Shown here: in pieces, positions 4,780 to 5,444 of the stretch
Layout: every line of letters starts with the position of its first letter
Position numbering within the stretch: the stretch's first letter is position 1
Source of the DNA: Chloroflexota bacterium
Lineage (GTDB): Bacteria > Chloroflexota > Limnocylindria > Limnocylindrales > CSP1-4
NCBI GenBank assembly: GCA_025355255.1
Contig: JANYAA010000204.1
Location: 1 to 5,444, forward strand
Length of the DNA: 5,444 bases
Direction: 5' to 3'
Made by a program: the position numbers and the translations under genes
The notes under the pieces: model-generated
The model's input: the letters and a program-made list of their open reading frames with translations, nothing else
Database searches by the model: none
What the model was told of the DNA's origin: nothing

Positions 4780-5444
4780 GTGACCCTCGACGTCCCGCGC
4801 CGCATCCTCGTGATCGGGTCAGGCGGCCGCGAGCATGCGCTGGCCTGGAAGCTGGCGGCCGAAGCCGGTGTGGAACAGGTGGTTGTGGCGCCCGGATCGG
4901 CGGGGATCGCTCAGACGCCGGGCGTGCGCTGCGTGGGCGTTGATCCGCTCAACGGCGCCGCGGTGGTTGCGCTGGCACGCGCCGAATCGATCGAGCTGGT
5001 CGTCATCGGGCCCGAGGCGCCGCTGGCGGCCGGCGTCGCCGATGCGCTGGAGGCGGCCGACGTGCCCGTCTTTGGTCCCGATGCCTCCGCTGCGCGGCTG
5101 GAGTCCAGCAAGTCCTTTTGTCATGAGATAGCGGAGGCGGCGGGGGTGCTGATGGCTCGAGCGCACGCGTTTGCCGGCGGTGCGGAGTCCGTGGGGGCGG
5201 CATCGGCCTTTGTGCGGGAGCTGGCGGACGCCGGCGCTGGGATCGTCCTCAAGGCCGACGGGCTCGCCGGCGGCAAGGGCGTGGTGGTGACCGAAAGCCT
5301 TGACGAGGCGCTGGCGCTGTTGCCGGCATTCCTTATCGATCGGCCGACGGATCGGCCGGCGCTCGTGGTGGAGGAGCGGCTGACAGGCGCAGAGGTAAGC
5401 GTGATTGCCCTGTGCGATGGCCAGTTGGCGTTGGCGCTGCCCGC
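4780..5444 (+). CDS. purD: Phosphoribosylamine-glycine ligase PurD (GAR synthetase), 5' part
   Basis: PurD ligates glycine to 5-phosphoribosylamine with ATP, the second step of de novo purine synthesis. The reading frame runs from GTG at 4780 to the window end without a stop and gives 221 complete codons, about half of the usual 420-430. It begins with the N-domain signature ILVIGSGGREHALAWKL (9-25), then APGSAGIA (37-44), VVIGPEAPLAAGV (74-86), FGP (98-100) and SKSF (110-113), and enters the ATP-grasp domain with VLKADGLAGGKGVVV (156-170) and VVEERLTGAEVSV (196-208). The more common form of the glycine-rich loop is GLAAGKG; here it is GLAGGKG. The start is supported by GGAG (4767-4770) 9 nt upstream and by alignment of the signature near the N-terminus. 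The 3' half is missing only because of the window boundary. Confidence 0.95.
   Translation, partial: MTLDVPRRILVIGSGGREHALAWKLAAEAGVEQVVVAPGSAGIAQTPGVRCVGVDPLNGAAVVALARAESIELVVIGPEAPLAAGVADALEAADVPVFGPDASAARLESSKSFCHEIAEAAGVLMARAHAFAGGAESVGAASAFVRELADAGAGIVLKADGLAGGKGVVVTESLDEALALLPAFLIDRPTDRPALVVEERLTGAEVSVIALCDGQLALALP

Noticed and set aside
3207..4805. A 532-codon open frame on the minus strand opposite purA
   Set aside because: It is the mirror of purA codon bias in high-GC DNA. Its product is His/Ala/Arg/Gly-rich with no recognisable domain, while purA on the other strand matches its family throughout.
5338..5361. 12-nt tandem repeat GATCGGCCG(A/G)CG in purD
   Set aside because: It is in frame (DRPTDRPA) in a variable surface region of PurD and is most simply a small in-gene duplication without regulatory meaning.

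Overview
The window is very GC-rich (roughly 70 % by eye) and gene-dense, with ATGA-type overlaps, Shine-Dalgarno-led GTG/TTG starts and housekeeping genes only. Protein style (Ala/Arg/Gly/Val-rich, NadE and PurA of a clearly bacterial type) suggests a high-GC bacterium. My best guess is a Chloroflexota lineage such as Limnocylindria-like uncultured bacteria, but this rests on sequence style and remembered resemblance, not on a search. No mobile elements, tRNAs, rRNAs, CRISPR arrays or defence genes are visible.

Layout: (1) 1-2414, plus strand, a tight operon-like run: the last 46 codons of a probable carbon-nitrogen hydrolase, then nadE (NAD+ synthase, ATGA overlap), rsmI (16S rRNA C1402 2'-O-methyltransferase, 2-nt gap) and a small two-helix membrane protein of unknown function that starts at a TTG inside the end of rsmI. 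(2) 2415-2521, a convergent intergenic gap with a strong GC hairpin. (3) 2522-3022, minus strand, ssb, encoding a single-stranded-DNA-binding protein whose acidic tail lacks the usual hydrophobic C-terminal tip. (4) 3023-3449, a 427-nt divergent intergenic region. Its right half carries an extended -10 promoter candidate and a roughly 190-nt leader that ends in an intrinsic-terminator-like hairpin just before purA. (5) 3450-4757, plus strand, purA (adenylosuccinate synthetase). (6) 4780-5444, plus strand, purD (GAR synthetase), cut by the window end.

How the genes work together: the left operon links NAD+ synthesis with ribosome modification, and the preceding amidohydrolase-like fragment may supply ammonia to NadE, which here has no fused glutaminase domain. 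On the right, purA and purD belong to purine nucleotide synthesis (AMP branch and second de novo step) and are likely co-transcribed. The part most worth a second look is the purA leader. It has a duplicated segment and competing pairings around a terminator hairpin, as expected for a transcription attenuator, and I could not assign it to a riboswitch class I know.
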